Below, piece after piece: positions 1 to 10,012 of a stretch of 64,000 nucleotides of DNA; position 1 is the stretch's first letter, and every line of letters begins with the position of its first letter. The DNA is taken from NCBI GenBank assembly GCA_014904845.1, contig MU119235.1, positions 254,138 to 318,137 on the forward strand. Reading direction: 5' to 3'. Made by a program: the position numbers and the translations under genes. The stretch comes from Acephala macrosclerotiorum (lineage: Eukaryota; Ascomycota; Leotiomycetes; Helotiales; Mollisiaceae). The notes beneath the pieces were generated by a model. The model was not told the origin of the DNA and ran no database searches. It worked only from the letters and a program-made list of their open reading frames with translations.

Positions 1-202
1 GCCAAACGTATAATCTCTTCGTCGAACGCAGCTCTTCGGTTATGTCTTCACAACTGTCAGCCAAGCTTCACTAGTCATCCATGTCCGCTTTCTCCCCTTC
101 GACGCCCCAACGAAGAATAGGCCAAGCAACGCCCTCCTTCAGTTCCGCCATGCTAAAGCAACATATTCTTTTGGGCAGGGGCAAAGTCAAAGAATTCGAT
201 CA

Positions 203-1996
203 TCAACGTGACATCTGCTTCTGAGTTTGCCACACATATTCGAAGTCTCGCACGAAATGGCGCTGAGAACTTTTTGCGATCCATCCAATGAATTGAACTT
301 TGACATTGTGTTCAACAGGATAGATCTTCGCATAATTAATCACCGACATTGGCGCAAGTTTGTCTCTTGGCGTCTTGCTTTGCATTTGAATCGACACGTT
401 GTCGTGTTCTCTTCCCTCCTCTGGTGGCTCAGTACCGGCGTAGATATACGCATGATCTTCGGGATGAATGCCACGCTTTGCGAGTCCTTGGCGTCCATAG
501 GTCAGGATGGGCCTAAGAGGTATTAGTGAACAATACGACGATAGAGGGTGGAGCATAACTGACACGCAGTTTGAATGACCCTTTCCAGTGGCCACTACAA
601 CGAATCGGCGCACAGTGGAGTACACCTTCTCTCCATACTCGCCCTTTTGGACAGTCCATGACTCCCCAGTGACCTCGGTGACTGATGATGTTTCCGACTT
701 TGAGGTCTCGCCTGCGGGCTCAGCCCAAACTACTTTGAAAATCTCATCTTGTGAGTAGGACCTCAAGATTTTGGATTGTCATACTTACTTGACCAGGTTG
801 GAACGACTTGGAGTGATGAACTCTGAATCCTGCTTTGAATGAGCGTCGTTGATCGATAGTGCTTCCAGGCTCTTCAACATACCAGGATCCAGCTTCTCAT
901 ATTTTCCATCGGTTGCTTCGATCTTCTTGTGGACGTCTTTTCGTGAAATTGATAGGTCATTTCGAAGTCTGAAAGGGGCAGGTGGCTTCAGATCTGGTGG
1001 ATCACTCCGTCGGCGACTAGAGTGATGATAGGTGGCTTTGATGAGTTAGTAAATCGCTGGTACCGACAAATCCACGGTCTGAAGAGGGCTTACCCTGGGT
1101 GACTGTGACCGCAGAATCAAATGATTGGCCCAGATACGGTGGGCTATCCCCAGTATCTTCCTCTTTCTCGGCTACTTCCTGATTGTAATAAGTGTTGCTT
1201 GGACCAGGCTGGCCGTAACCTGTGATATTCAACCATTATTCTCCACTTCTCTCGAGCATGGATTGAGACAGTACATACCAGTACTCATAGGGGTCGCGGT
1301 AAAGCTCCCTCCTGTCATTGCTGTATAGCTTGCAATTGTGCCTGAAGTAGAGTACATCGGCGTAGCTACTGATGACGATCCGTAGGCATCGGTGGCACCA
1401 ACTGTCTGAGTGGGTTGGTACCCTTCTGCTACCTTGTCAGTAAGAACATGGAAAGTGGCAGAGGGGCACGATCAGTACCTCGGTATCCGAGAGCATCTTG
1501 AGTGCCTTGGCCGCCTTCATCATAATAGTCGGCCTCTGCAATGGTTCCAGGTCGTTCCGTCAAAGTTGTATGCGCCATTCCTTGGGCCAGACCATCGACC
1601 AAATCATACTCTCGTGTCTGGGAATTGTATTGATAAGAGGCATTCTCATAGTAGTCCGAGTTATTGCTCGAAGAAGAATTGGAGAATTCGGCGACAGCAG
1701 TGTCACCTCGAGGTACCGACGCTGATGCCGCGGAGCTAGCTTGAGGCTCATAGCTATCCCAAACTTGTGTACCTACATAAGCAAGAATCTGTCAGTAAAT
1801 TGGGTAGCCAAGGAAAGGAAATTGATTTCAATCACTCCTTAATCTATGAGAGCTAGTAGGAAGTGTCTATCCTCCACATACCTTTTGAGTTGTAACGGAA
1901 TCGATAATATTTCCCATTTCTCTCGTCTAATTCCCATTCCGACCAGGTGTATCCATCGGCCCGATCCGACTTTCCGTGTCTATTTCTGGTCGCCAT
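203..1996 (-). CDS. DUF6590 domain protein, multi-exon
   Basis: Fungal protein with a C-terminal DUF6590 domain, whose function is unknown. The N-terminus (YTWSEWELDERNGKYYR) begins at an ATG at 1996 and leads into a Ser/Tyr/Gln-rich, probably disordered region. The C-terminal domain shows IFKVVWAEPAGE, GHSNCV/PILTYGRQG and KRGIHPEDHAYIYA, the usual hallmarks. Reading through as one frame fails. Introns at 513-563, 743-788 (acceptor AG before ATTTTC) and 830-882 restore the domain, giving KLDPGFRVHHSKSFQPGQ joined to IFKVVW. Further introns lie at about 1780-1880 and between about 1020 and 1470; I did not fix their exact edges. The gene appears intact. The family call is firm, the role is unknown. 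Confidence 0.82.
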
Positions 1997-2689
1997 ACGA
2001 GAAAATATGATGGGCCGAAATGGGATAGGGGGCGGCGGTACGAGACCGAGACCTGATTTTAGCCCTTCGCCCCATCATTCTCGTTCGAAGCTCAAATAGA
2101 GAAAGCAGTTTTGAGCCGCAAAAGAGAAATAGACCATTTGACACCTTGAAGAATGCATGCTCTTTTTTCGTGCAACTGCACACGCAATTTAATGTGATTA
2201 AAGCAATGAGAGGGTGGTGCTCATCTCGGTATGATTGGTGCTCGGGATCGGGTTGGTGATGCACTTCGGCTACAAACCAGGGTTGCATTCACCCAGCTAG
2301 ATAAGGAAGGTTTCAGGCCTGCGACAGCCCGATCGCCCCTTCTCATGTGCTCACCTGTTGTACAGCCGGCGGCGTCAATACGATAAGTTTATTGGATGAG
2401 ACGCTGTGTGGGTTCGGGAAATGAGGCTGTCTAGCGAAATCCTACGAGTCCTTATTGGAGCTATAAGAATCAGAGGAGCCATCCAGTGGAACTGGTTTTC
2501 GGCACCGACATTTCTTTATTCGACATGGTCATCCCAGCTCACTCCACTGCACACATTAGCCCTAGAACATTGCCTTCCGAGCCAGCAAAGAATGAAGTGA
2601 TGACGGCTTCCGACTTTTGATGTGTCGGGTAGCGGCTTCTGGCATACTCTTCGTTTGCTCACTGATCAAAGTGTCCAAGCAATCCAAAT
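1997..2689. other. Intergenic, divergent promoter region
   Basis: About 0.7 kb between two divergently transcribed genes (DUF6590 leftwards, coiled-coil protein rightwards). No RNA gene, repeat or convincing additional coding sequence is visible, so it probably holds both promoters. Confidence 0.5.
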
Positions 2690-3910
2690 ATGTACTTCTT
2701 ATCTGAACAATGGTCCGAAAAGCTAGTGAACTTGAAACAAAAAATGGCGAAGGACAAGAAACCACCGAAATCTCGAAGGCCGAAAAGTTCGGGTACGGGC
2801 AGTACGGCCTCATATTATGGCTCACCAACCATACTTCAATCACCAGCCTTGAGATTCCAGCCAGCTGTAAAGCCGAGAGCAGCCCAGAACAGTCTTCATA
2901 GCACCAGAGCTATCTCAGCACTTCTTTCTCCGCTTGATTTGATGGTGCAAGCTGGTGAAGCAATTGACTCAACGGAGAAGCGAAAAGGGCCCATTTTGCC
3001 AGAGCAAGATGCAACAAAGACGATTCAAGTTCACCAAAATGCTCTACAACTATCAGGAATACATGTATCTGCTTCCCTTGCCCCAATCGTGGACATCGAC
3101 ATGACGCCGAACTCGAAAGGTAATTTGGATGGGCTGATGAGTAGAGAAGACTGGGATAATCTGCACTTTCTGCGCATCAAAGCTCTGCGACATCGCTCCA
3201 CGCTTCAAAGAGAACGAAGGGCTTTACGACAAAGACAGACAGCCAAAGATCGAGCGGACGAGGCATTCATGAGAAATACCCGAGAAAACCGTCTACTGCA
3301 TTCGGATCATATCCTCGAAGAGAAACAAGCTGTTCTCGAAAGGCGCTATGAAGAATTACAGCATACCAGAAACGAATATGGACCAACCTTGGTGGAGTGC
3401 ATGCAGGAAGAGGACGCTTTGGAAGAAGTTGAATTTGAGATGGCGAGAGTGGAACATCACCTCTACTCGCTCATTTTTGGACACATTCCAGGAGAACCCA
3501 TTGTTCCAACAGAATTCGGGCAGGATGCCAGGTTCGGTGCCCCTTCCAATCCGAGTCCATTTCTCGGCTTAATTACAGGCGTGCAAGACCGATTTCATCC
3601 CTTGCAAGTCAGATATTTATCACGCCTCGGAGATTTGGATCTGGCAAAGGAAAGACTCGACAATATGCACCAGGAAATACAATGTTTACTGGGAGAGCAG
3701 GAATCTCTGTCAACAGTTGGTCGAGAACTTGGCGCGGATCTGAAGGATATCTTGGATAGACTTCCGGCTCAGGAAGCTGATTTGCGGCACGAAATAGCTG
3801 AGATTGAAATCGAAGTTGAGAAGCTGAGACTGGATTGTGTGGAGGAAGGCATTGGCCTTAACAGAAGTGATGACGGGAGCGGGCACTCTCGAAGCTTGTA
3901 CGAGGAATAA
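2690..3910 (+). CDS. Uncharacterised coiled-coil protein, 406 aa
   Basis: Uninterrupted 406-codon frame; I do not recognise the family. The first ATG at 2690 gives a short hydrophilic leader, and the in-frame ATG at 2744 (MAKDKKPPKSRRPKSS) is an equally good start giving 388 aa. Residues about 20-150 are basic, Ser/Pro-rich and low in structure. From about 155 on the sequence is heptad-rich and charged (LQRERRALRQRQ, LEEKQAVLERRYEELQHTRNE), with a break around residues 265-305 and a second coiled coil to about residue 390. There is no signal peptide or membrane segment. It could be a structural, septum or cytoskeleton-associated protein, but nothing in the sequence decides this. Confidence 0.7.
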   Translation: MYFLSEQWSEKLVNLKQKMAKDKKPPKSRRPKSSGTGSTASYYGSPTILQSPALRFQPAVKPRAAQNSLHSTRAISALLSPLDLMVQAGEAIDSTEKRKGPILPEQDATKTIQVHQNALQLSGIHVSASLAPIVDIDMTPNSKGNLDGLMSREDWDNLHFLRIKALRHRSTLQRERRALRQRQTAKDRADEAFMRNTRENRLLHSDHILEEKQAVLERRYEELQHTRNEYGPTLVECMQEEDALEEVEFEMARVEHHLYSLIFGHIPGEPIVPTEFGQDARFGAPSNPSPFLGLITGVQDRFHPLQVRYLSRLGDLDLAKERLDNMHQEIQCLLGEQESLSTVGRELGADLKDILDRLPAQEADLRHEIAEIEIEVEKLRLDCVEEGIGLNRSDDGSGHSRSLYEE

Positions 3911-5056
3911 CAATATTGAGGTCTTCACTCTGAACCGGGAGGGAATACAAGAGCCCTGGTGTCCAGTGTTGAAGCACTACCATTTCATACATTTCTTTCT
4001 GGAATAATATGCGGTAAACTCTTGGCTCACGCAGAAAGAGTGGTGTTTTGGTCACTCCGGAAGTCAAGGAATCTATTAAAACTTGGAGCAACAGTGGCTT
4101 TCATGCTACTTACCATACACATTCAAATTTGATAGAGCCTATGTGGTGAATAGACAATCTACGAGACAGGCAATTTGGCATTCCAGGACTAACCACAGCA
4201 TTTGCTAGAGTCCACAACTCCTACGAATTGTGACGAGCCAATGTATCTTATCACTGAGAAGCAAAACTTGCCTAGACCAAGGCAATTCCGATGAACCTTA
4301 CGCCCAAAGCTTCACCGCCCGATGATTGAGCGCTTCAAGTATTCCTCTGATTGGTGCTTTAATATCAGGCAGCGCTGTAAAGGAACGTATCGCCGTATCA
4401 CAATATTGGAAAGAGCTGCACGAAGAGAGCTAGATGGTTGGGAACTCTCTGCCTCTTCCATATGTGACAGGCTGACAGAAATGAGTCCCAGGGATTGAAC
4501 AGGTTGCAAAGCCACAAACATTTCGCTGCATCCATGTTGTGCGACCACACTAGTTTTGGACCAATAAGTGCTGTTTAAAAGCAAGCTTGAGGCTCTTACC
4601 GTCCACTTCTTGATTCTTTCTCATATGCAAGCCTCCGTTTTTGATCATCGAGCGTCAAAATGGTCTCGCTTTTTGGAGGCAGAGACATCGCGGGGCAAAC
4701 CGTGATTGGACGTTCCAGGATGGAGTCACACACTCCACAGAGCAATGCCTGCGCAAACTTTCGCGTTTGTTCAGCTCCTAGATTTTACCCCACTCAGGCG
4801 TTTTAAATTTGTTGAAAAATTAGAATCTGTGCAATATTTGTTTCATAGGAGGCTTAGCGAGTTCAAATTTAAAGCAAGTCGCTCAGTTAGTGCGACATGA
4901 GGTTTCTTTGGGTGCACGTTTGATCACTGAGTGCGGTAGTATAATTGGTGTAGAATTCTTTTTGTTAAGTAGCCCATCGTTTATTGAAGTTGTCGAAAGC
5001 GTTCAAGTCCTCCAGAGTTCTACAAATCTTCTCGTCTAAGTGAGATTCTCGTCTGC
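3911..5056. other. Gene-poor interval
   Basis: About 1.1 kb between the coiled-coil gene and the first small Cys-rich gene. Only short frames without family resemblance are seen. The stretch around 4770-4960 is AT-rich. Confidence 0.4.
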
Positions 5057-5299
5057 TTAGCCTTGTCTCCCTGACCCTGTCCTTGAACCCTTTGACCCCT
5101 TGTTTGCCTTTATCGTATTCCGTCGTTCCATCTCACCCAATACACGAGTTTCGGCATCCTTTCGAGACTGTCGTATTGCTTTGCACTTTCCGCAGTCTTT
5201 GGAACACTTCTCATCCTTGCAGCTGTTGACATGTTGCGCGCATCCACCAGGAACCAGCTTGTGCAGCAGGCGAGCCGTCCTGCATTTTGAGTCGGCCAT
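5057..5299 (-). CDS. Small Cys-rich protein A, 80 aa
   Basis: Short intronless frame starting MADSKCRTARLLHKL. Six cysteines (residues 6, 20, 27, 32, 36, 39) are followed by a basic, Arg/Lys-rich tail ending in a Gly/Ser/Lys run. The core CKDEKCSKDCGKC then KAIRQSRKDAE resembles the 3' halves of the two small genes at 5785-6216 and 6569-6856 on the same strand, so I read the three as a local family. There is no signal peptide, so it is probably intracellular. The Cys/His pattern suggests metal (zinc) binding, which is inference. It could also be a random short frame; the paralogy is the main support. Confidence 0.5.
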   Translation of the reverse strand: MADSKCRTARLLHKLVPGGCAQHVNSCKDEKCSKDCGKCKAIRQSRKDAETRVLGEMERRNTIKANKGSKGSRTGSGRQG

Positions 5300-5784
5300 C
5301 TTTTGGGCTTGTGAATAGTTTCTTCTTTCGGTCTTGATGAAGCTCGAGAATTTCTAGCCGGCCCGACTTCCGGAATTCTCCACAGTTCTCTTCGATGACA
5401 AATTATTGTCTGAATGGTTGACGATATGAGTCATCGTTCTCCTGAATGATGAAATCACGTGGGCTCTGTAATGACACAGAGGCCACCACATTCGCGTAGA
5501 GGCATTACAAAAATTTATTTCCTCTTGCTTCTAATAAATGCCGAGTCATAGATCTGTCTTTACTCTCCATCTCCCCCTTTTCTTGTCAGAGCAGCAGCCC
5601 TGGAGCGAATTTCTTCTTCGATGGTGCTCTGTTAAAGATTGCATTGACAGTCGTTGTTATCACGTAATGTGACCGTTATTCATGTGATTATTTTATGCAC
5701 AGCTGTGTATCCATTTAAAATGAATGTCACTGCGTCAGGTTTGATTCGAAAGGTAGTATCACGAATATTGATCCTGAAGCTCAT

Positions 5785-6216
5785 TCATGAGCTCAAACAT
5801 GCCGAGAAAAGTTCCATGCCATCGAACAATCCCTCGACCCTCCAAAAAATCCCGGCCATCCTGCAGCTGCCAATGAGCCGATCTCGGTAGAAACCCCGTT
5901 CCAGCAAATCTCTGTACGAGATATTGGAAAGCATAAAGAACCTGTAGCAAATCCAACTGTCTTCCCTGTTGGCTAGAGGCAATTTCAGATTGTTCTTCAA
6001 TATCGAGATCTTGGAGCCTCCTTCTTTTTCATACTTTGTTTTACCCTCGCTTTGGCCTGCAGTCTCGCGAGATTCTTGTATCTTCTCACAATCCCCACCA
6101 TTGCTGCGGCAATTGAAAACCTTACAGTTATCAGTGTGATACCCATGCCCCTTACGGCCAAAACCTTTATGACCACAGCAGTTCCGCTCACGATGTTTGC
6201 TGTAGCTCGAGCCCAT
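5785..6216 (-). CDS. Small Cys/His-rich protein B, predicted N-myristoylated
   Basis: Frame of 143 codons starting MGSSYSKHRERNCCGHKG. Gly2 with Ser6 fits an N-myristoylation signal (MGxxxS). The first ~65 residues hold the family features: CCGHK, a His/Gly-rich stretch, then CKVFNC and a following Cys with EKIQESRE. After about residue 68 (EKEGGSKISILK) the sequence becomes hydrophobic and unlike either neighbour. The true 3' end may therefore be spliced differently or lie earlier, and I would trust only about 6010-6216. It lies between similar genes on the same strand. Function unknown; membrane-anchored metal binding is a guess. Confidence 0.45.
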   Translation of the reverse strand: MGSSYSKHRERNCCGHKGFGRKGHGYHTDNCKVFNCRSNGGDCEKIQESRETAGQSEGKTKYEKEGGSKISILKNNLKLPLANREDSWICYRFFMLSNISYRDLLERGFYRDRLIGSCRMAGIFWRVEGLFDGMELFSACLSS

Positions 6217-6568
6217 CCTTGTCCCTATATGGCGATCGAATTTTAAATGTTGAATTCTCGCGTGCGAAATTTTTGCACTGCTGGTAAGTGTCGGGTCACG
6301 GGGTCGTCTGGAAATATGTTGTGTTTAGTTGGGAATATTGATCCCATCGTGAATGAGATGTAAGCAAGGCCCATGAAGTATCAAAAATCCCGCGTTATGA
6401 TCAGATTACTCACTCATAAGACTGAAATTCAAAGAGCTTGTCAGGTTTTTTGACTCGATGGCATTGGGATTGCATTCACGTGGTTAATTCCTTTATTTAT
6501 TATTCACCTCGGCTTGCACAATAGGACGGACTGTTCTGGGTTGGTGCTGAAGTTGTTTTCATCCTTGT

Positions 6569-6856
6569 TTACTTGGGAGATATACTGCTGGAAGTATCCC
6601 TCAACCTAGTCTTGGCAAGCAGGGCTCTCTGCTTCTGACATTCGCCGCACTTCTCTAGGTGCGGACATCGCTTTCCATATGGACATTTCTCGACGTGCTC
6701 TCGGTGGCATGGGCATATTGTTGATTGATGGTGATCTCCCTTCGCATTCTTGCAATGCTTGTGTCCTGGACACTTCAGCATCATTTCTCGCCAATCGCCT
6801 TCCCTTTGGCGCCTCTCGTTGCCGTAGACGTTGTGCTTGGATTGTATGCAACCCAT
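6569..6856 (-). CDS. Small Cys/His-rich protein C, predicted N-myristoylated and palmitoylated
   Basis: Intronless 95-codon frame starting MGCIQSKHNVYG. Gly2 plus Cys3 and Ser6 is the dual lipidation pattern (myristoyl then palmitoyl) of membrane-tethered signalling proteins. Nine cysteines occur in Cys/His clusters: CPGHKHC, CPCHREH, CPYGKRC, CPHLEKC and GEC, followed by a helical basic segment QKQRALLAKTRLRD. The clusters suggest zinc-type coordination. The N-terminal MGxxxSKH and the C-terminal Cys block match gene B; the Cys block also matches gene A. I know of no named family. Spacing and paralogy support a real gene, but expression evidence is lacking. Confidence 0.55.
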   Translation of the reverse strand: MGCIQSKHNVYGNERRQREGDWREMMLKCPGHKHCKNAKGDHHQSTICPCHREHVEKCPYGKRCPHLEKCGECQKQRALLAKTRLRDTSSSISPK

Positions 6857-7369
6857 TTTCGAGGATCTTGTGAGTTTGCAAGAAGTTCGGAGATATGCGA
6901 GAGTTTGCGAGTGTTGTAGGAGATGAGATCGGAGTCAGTTCAACTTTATGGGTTTGGAGTACGTGCTGTTTAAAACTTGTTACTCAACGAACAATGACAA
7001 AAAAGGAGCTGTTTTCGGAAAATTCATTGTTTTTGAATCATCGCAAGGCCAAATTTTCTCACGGGTTTTTGCTAAAGATTCTTCTGCGATGGAGTCCTAT
7101 CAATCAGAAAATACCATTATTTTGCAGGGCCGCAACCTCGCAGGTCGCTTTGGCCTCGGCAAATGAAGGGAGCACTGACCACAGCAGCGCTGCATGGGAG
7201 ATGTCGCCCCTCAAAACAAAACCGCTACAAAGGCAACTTAATTACAGCCATATCAAAGGTCCAAGTCCCTTATTCATCTCATAGACTCTGATATTCGTCA
7301 TGCTTAGCAGCCATCCTACGACCGTCATGACTCGTCAACCTGTCGGAAATTCGCCAAGCCCTCGAGGAA
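6857..7369. other. Intergenic, no gene seen
   Basis: About 0.5 kb upstream of small gene C and downstream of the cupredoxin gene, both on the minus strand. Only short unrecognised frames are present. Confidence 0.4.
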
Positions 7370-8111
7370 TTAATTCCTGACCACGCAACTTTCTCCCCCA
7401 ACTGCTCTTCGACTTATACCGACGCAAGATCCTGCAGCAGCCTTTCTTGGTCCAGCACCAGACGCGAACCCAATTATGACGGGTCCACCACTTGTGCCTT
7501 GCGTGAAAGTTCCTCCAGTCACTTCCATATTCGTCAGTTATTTGATAGCCAGATATGAAAAGTGGAAGGCGAACGTACTATTTGGTGGACCGACATTCAT
7601 TTGAACACCAGTGGCAGCTTTTGCATAGTCTTTTAGGGTGTTCGGCTTGTTCGGATTCACGACTGCCACCATACCCGCCTGACAATGTGCTCCCACCCCG
7701 CAGTACAAGATCATCTGCGAATCGCTCGTCACATTGACGCTGAAAACATTCGTCTGCGTGTATTAGATATCGTTCTTATACGCGTGTTGGCTCTCTCTCG
7801 AAAACACTCACTCCATCAGGATCACCCAGAATCGGGCCGGAGTTGAAAAAGCCGGAGCCAGCAGGAGCTGGCGTACACGGGGAGGTCTCGACGCCCAGCA
7901 AAACACTAGAAACAACGTTTTGGTCGATGAAGTGGAAGTCGAGAGTGTCTCCAACTTGCGCCTTGACACTATCTGGTGTGAAAACGAGGGCAGGGGCGCC
8001 ATTGGACCCAATGTCGATGCGAATTCGAGAGGGTTGGTTGTTGCGAGTCGCAAGTGAAGAGGCGCTTGAAATTAGAAAGAGGACCTGCAACAGAGAGTTG
8101 AGAGGCTGCAT
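7370..8111 (-). CDS. Secreted cupredoxin-like protein, 208 aa
   Basis: Three exons (8111-7812, 7753-7579, 7521-7370) join in frame to 208 aa. MQPLNSLLQVLFLISSASSLA is a signal peptide. The mature part is a plastocyanin-like beta fold: FTPDSVKAQVGDTLDFHF, then CTPAPAGSGFFNSGPI, then YCGVGAHCQAGM near residue 125. The early His plus Cys-x4-His-x4-Met supply the four ligands of a type-1 copper site, so it probably binds copper outside the cell. These are common secreted fungal cupredoxins of unknown physiological role, often described as extracellular serine-rich proteins. A GPI site is not obvious. Introns follow GTGAGT..CAG and GTACGT..AAG; the last acceptor is the least certain. Confidence 0.82.
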
Positions 8112-8768
8112 TTTTAAAGATGAAAAGAGTGTAAGTTATTGAGTTGGTTCTAAGATTTACAGCTTCAGATGGAAGAAAGAAGACGTTCTGCACGATCGAA
8201 CGTCAGAAAGTGGGAGTAGGACGACATTTTATTTTACTCTTTACGAGATGAGATGAAACGGAAAATCTGAGTGGGGCAAAAAATTCACTAGATAATACAT
8301 CATCAAGAGACTCATTGGCAAATCCGATTTGGTAGCATTGATCTTGCAATGCCTGTCCGAAGTTTTATGCTTAAATCTAGGCGACTCGCTTACAGATAGG
8401 GGAGCGGGAGCATGAGCCTCGCTTCGCATCGCAACTCGCAACATGGCTTGGCAGTCGGAGCCATCGATCTACAGTGGAAATTCCAAACCATGTTCACTCC
8501 CACGAGAGCCTGAGATAAACATACAATAAATGTGGATTCACTTGTCAACACTGCACTTCGCATAAACTCATCTCACTGACAAAAATCTTCAGCTCCGGGG
8601 AGATATCAAGTTCTATGGGCATCAACTTTTATGTCTGCAAGGAACGAATAACAATCTCCAGAACTCAATAGCTCCGTAGATCATTTTCGAATACCAAAGA
8701 CGATAGACGATGTCTTCTCAATGCCTTCTTTCAGGGGAGGATCTTGGCTTGTCGCATCCTTTCCCATG
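8112..8768. other. Intergenic, cupredoxin promoter side
   Basis: About 0.65 kb without a convincing gene. It contains the upstream region of the cupredoxin gene and the 3' flank of the PRISE-type gene. Confidence 0.4.
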
Positions 8769-10012
8769 CTAGCCTGTAGCCTCCACAGTTTTAACCTCCT
8801 CCTGAAACCCGACGTTTCGAGCCTTAGAAAAGTCGTACTGTCTATCAAAATCGAAAGTGACCAACATGAAATTGACAAATGGCCAGTTCTGAGCTTCCAT
8901 CAATCCCGATCTCAAATGGTTGCGCACAATGACACCAGCCCACTTGCTCAAATTGTCCTTCACGAAGTCCTCAATGCCTTTACTGGCCTGCTTCGAACCA
9001 GCTCCGAGAAGCCCAAACACAGAGCATAGTGCAGGCCACACTTCTTCCCAGGTGACAGTCTTCCTATCAGCAAAATTGAAAGCTTCCCCGTTGCTACATA
9101 CCTTTGGATTGAAAGCCGCGAAGATTTGCATCTCGGCCAAGATATCCTGAGATGTGTCGCTGTGAGGTCGAATGATATCCTTTTTGAGGCTCAGGAAATG
9201 GCACAGAGCTCCCTTCTCCATAAACTTCTTTGTACAAGCTAAGATAGACACCAATGCCTTGGGCTGGATTTATGACATTGGTTCCGGGGCGAAGCTGATG
9301 ATCCCATCTGGCCTGATTTCGGTGAAGGTCCAAGACTTTCCAGCCGAGAACTCTTTCAAGAAGTCGTATTGTGAGTAGTAGAAAGCGTGATCTGCGTAGC
9401 GTGGTGGAATTCTTGGTGCATCTTCTGTCGGGGGAGTTTTATTCGAAACCTTGTCTGAGAGCTCAAGACCATAGCTGCAAGGTACCAAGGTTAGTTTGAT
9501 ACTTCTTTGATCTTTCTGAAAATTTTGGGTGCATACCCTTTACCCCCAGTCTGTAATATGACTGATTCCAAGTTGCTTGAAACCCTTTCAATGGCAGTGG
9601 TGGCTGTCTTCAGAAGCTCAGTATTCGCGAGCTCGGTCTCAATCGGATCATCTTTCTGCAGGAAAGCTGAAGAACTTTAGTCTCGTTTCCCTTCCATGGT
9701 GGATTTTCACAATTTCCACGAAGAACGCAGGCGTGGACACTTACCAGTAAAGAATACATGTGAAACTGCCTCCAAAGAAGGCACCTTCTTCTTCAACGGC
9801 TCCACGACTTCATTAACGCTTTTGGTAAAGTCGATACCAGAGACAAGGCTGATCCGAGGATCCTTTAGAAGAAAAGTTTGCTCAAACGTCAATGGACGAT
9901 TTGTGGTCCCGGTAATCTTAGGGAAAGTTGTTGGGGTGGGGTAGATTTGACTCTGGTTGAGAACTGCCCAGCCCAATATTCCCGAGGCGCCGAGAGTGAG
10001 CGCGTGTGCCAT
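8769..10012 (-). pseudogene. PRISE-type short-chain reductase, frameshifted
   Basis: Progesterone-5-beta-reductase/iridoid-synthase-like (PRISE) SDR, NAD(P)H-dependent. Start MAHALTLGASGILGWAV shows the Rossmann motif; then come HVFFT, AFLQKDDPIETELANTE, ILQTGGKGYGLEL, HAFYYSQYDFLKE, NVINPAQGIGVYLSLYKEV and TWEEVWPALCSVFGLLG. Normal introns lie at about 9675-9744 and 9485-9535. However, the frame breaks twice. Near 9280 the text GCCCCGGAACC seems to lack one C before GTNVINPAQ. Near 9205 the frame changes again before SLKKDIIRPHSDTSQD. The two shifts sum to a multiple of three, but a stop falls between them. It is either a young pseudogene or two assembly errors. The C-terminus after VKTVEATG is also shorter than usual. 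Confidence 0.68.

Noticed and set aside
203..882. Apparent frame breaks in the DUF6590 gene
   Set aside because: All are resolved by short introns (513-563, 743-788, 830-882) with good splice sites, so it is not a pseudogene.
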